This document shows positions 61,921 through 64,000 of a stretch of 64,000 nucleotides of DNA, one piece after another (the stretch's first letter is position 1; each line of letters begins with the position of its first letter). Both the position numbers and the translations under genes were made by a program. A model generated the notes under the pieces. That model saw only the letters and a list, made by a program, of their open reading frames with translations. It made no database searches and was not told the origin of the DNA. Origin of the DNA: Mesocentrotus franciscanus (Eukaryota > Echinodermata > Echinoidea > Camarodonta > Strongylocentrotidae); contig CP137666.1 of assembly GCA_037976565.1 (NCBI GenBank), positions 58,026,740 to 58,090,739 of the forward strand, given 5' to 3'.

Positions 61921-64000
61921 CCTCGACAAACTCTAGATTTGAAACTGGTCTTGCTTTTCAGAAAATCTCCCTTCACATCATCATGCCTATGACAGTCTTA
62001 GCACACAAATGTTGCTGGTTATCATATTACACCATCCAGATTTGGCAGGGTCAAGTACATCATGCACATGTACAACTGTAGGCATACATTCAATATTAAT
62101 GTGAAATCCAATTCAGAAGGCAAGGAGGGTACTTGTAAATTGCCCTGATATTTGAAGGAAAACTATCAAAATACATATTTGTTCACTTCTTGACTGAGGA
62201 TGCTCTTGCATTCACATTTTGGAGGCATATATTTGGGTCACAAAAGCTTACTCTTCTTCACTTAATTCCTTATACATACAACTGAATTGTCATCAAATAT
62301 AACAATGTGTACAGTCAAAGATTGTCATTTCTAGAGGATGATTTATTCCTCCTCCTACCCTAACCCCGTTTTTTTAATTAAACAGTACTTCATCGAGAGG
62401 GAAATTAAGCATTTCAAAACAGCCCTTAACTTGTGCAGTTTCATCTCACAAACTCATACTACCCAACAATCTTTAAGGCAATTTTAGAAGTACACGTTTT
62501 TGCCTACACCTTTCCCCCTACATAGAAAGGGGCAGAATTAGGCCTAGGCAGAATATACACAATAGTCTGTATATTTCTAAAAGATGTCAAAACAACAACG
62601 TCTAAATTCTCTGCGCCAACATTGCCAGATTGGTAAACAAAAAATGTTAAGCAACTGTTCTGACAAGTCTCTTCATTCCTCTGTTTGCATACACACACAC
62701 ACACCACATCAATATCGAATGTCACAAATATGCGTCAGGTGCAAGTCAGCTATGATCCAAACAAGAAAAATCATTCCAGACAACTTTTGCATCTACGAAA
62801 TGTTTCTCCCATATCTGCAATGTCAATAGGTCTCACGATCACCCTGCATTTAAACGATTGCTAACATGCCGACCAAAAATAACATATCATGAAATGGTTT
62901 GATGTATGGCATAGAAAGTGGGTTAAAACAGGTTGCAAGACCAAATAATCTTTTAATAAGACGGATCAACTTCAACAAATAATTTCATAATTGCATACTG
63001 CCATGTTTTAGTTGAATGTGGGATGACTGTGTGGTTTATGTTGTGTAGTCTGCTGGTTTCTCCTTTTTATTATACACATGTAAACACTTGTACTGAAACC
63101 ACTTCAACATCCTACCAGATTTGTGGTGATTTATATAGTTTTTATGTTCATGTGTGAGATTTTAAAGTATCAACAAATATTACTTGTCTAACTTTGAAGA
63201 CAATTTCAGCAATTCCAGAATGAATTTGACATCAAATGTGTATTTGATTGTTAATTAGTTTCATCTTTCCTTTTCCACTTTTCTCTTTGCAAAATCCCCC
63301 TTATTTTGCAGACATTTATTGTTTCATTTACACTGCATGAATGTTTTTTCAGGCTGATCTGAATTTTATAAAAGAAATGTATATCTATTGCAATATACAT
63401 ATAAGTTGACAATAATAACTAAATGAACAGTGGAATGCGTACATAATGACCTTCAGTCTGAACTTAAAAGTAGTTGCTACTTACTTTATTTTCCCATCTC
63501 ACCCACTCAACCACCCACAGGATGGATTTGTATGATTCAGTACCTTCAGATTAAAAAATGCCATGATGTGGTGCTAAAATATGACTGTTTTCTATTTCTT
63601 AGAATGTGGTGTATCAATAAATTCTGCGCTTCTGAATCCACCAGCTATACTGTTAAAAGCAAAGGCAGTCCAAAAGGGGGACATATATCATAGAATATAG
63701 CGGTGGTTACTGCTGTAAACAAACTGACAGTTATACACTCCATTCTATAAACACAAATGAAAGCAGGAAATATTGCTATGGCTTAGAGCGCATAGGGAAT
63801 TGAAGTTAACCCATTAAATCCAATTTAGTTTCTATATAACATAAATTTTACATAGGCACAAGCCTGGTTTATCTTGGGCTTACCAAGCAGTGGGTTAAGC
63901 CAAGCAAAGCATCTATGTAAAAGCATGGAATGGCACAGTTCTATCTAGAAATCAAATATAGTCATACAGACATTTAGGCCTACTAGCAGGGATATACACC

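Larger units (their letters stand above)
38394..64000 (-). other. CELSR upstream intron (continues past right edge)
   Basis: Sequence upstream of the cctacag acceptor at 38394. The first CELSR exon seen begins in mid-codon, so this is intron and the cadherin-repeat exons lie beyond 64000. No cadherin motifs (DxNDN, DRE, AxDxGxP) were found on the minus strand here. It holds TIR elements (39867-40125, 48788-49020, 60302-60614), tandem repeats (41040-41525, 61545-61920), CT tracts and hairpin repeats. The remaining sequence shows nothing specific. Confidence 0.75.

Overview
The window is eukaryotic and almost entirely intronic. Three exons on the minus strand, joined by GT/AG sites with matching phases, encode part of a CELSR/Flamingo (starry night) protein, the seven-pass atypical cadherin of planar cell polarity. 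In transcript order they are 38393-37773 (region after the cadherin repeats, plus two EGF modules), 9423-9189 (a third EGF and the start of a laminin G domain) and 5917-5713 (more of the laminin G domain). About 353 residues are covered. The cadherin exons must lie beyond the right edge and the rest of the laminin G, HormR, GAIN and 7TM parts beyond the left edge. The introns are 28.3 kb and 3.3 kb, with at least 25.6 kb upstream and 5.7 kb downstream.

The AT-rich sequence, long introns, dense GA/CT microsatellites, frequent catgta words and many short TIR elements fit a marine invertebrate, most likely an echinoderm such as a sea urchin. This is inferred from sequence style and could be wrong at the phylum level.

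Region by region. 1-5712: downstream intron, with a diverged tandem array (1350-2790) split by a TIR element. 5918-9188: short intron with a (TG)n tract and a TIR element. 9424-37772: large intron holding a foldback element, GA-rich tracts, most copies of a 29-bp-stem hairpin repeat, several non-autonomous DNA transposons, a 415-bp ATC array, minisatellites, and a candidate nested two-exon gene (30083 to 28666, minus strand) for a 119-residue SGNH-hydrolase-like protein. That locus lies between matching inverted repeats 3.7 kb apart. 38394-64000: upstream intron with further TIR elements (including a hAT-like one with an 8-bp target duplication and one with perfect 34-bp TIRs), tandem repeats and CT tracts.

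No tRNA, rRNA, CRISPR or prokaryotic operon structure was seen. The most notable items are the hairpin repeat family, the nested gene inside an inverted-repeat interval, and a 20-bp segment shared by two otherwise different TIR elements.
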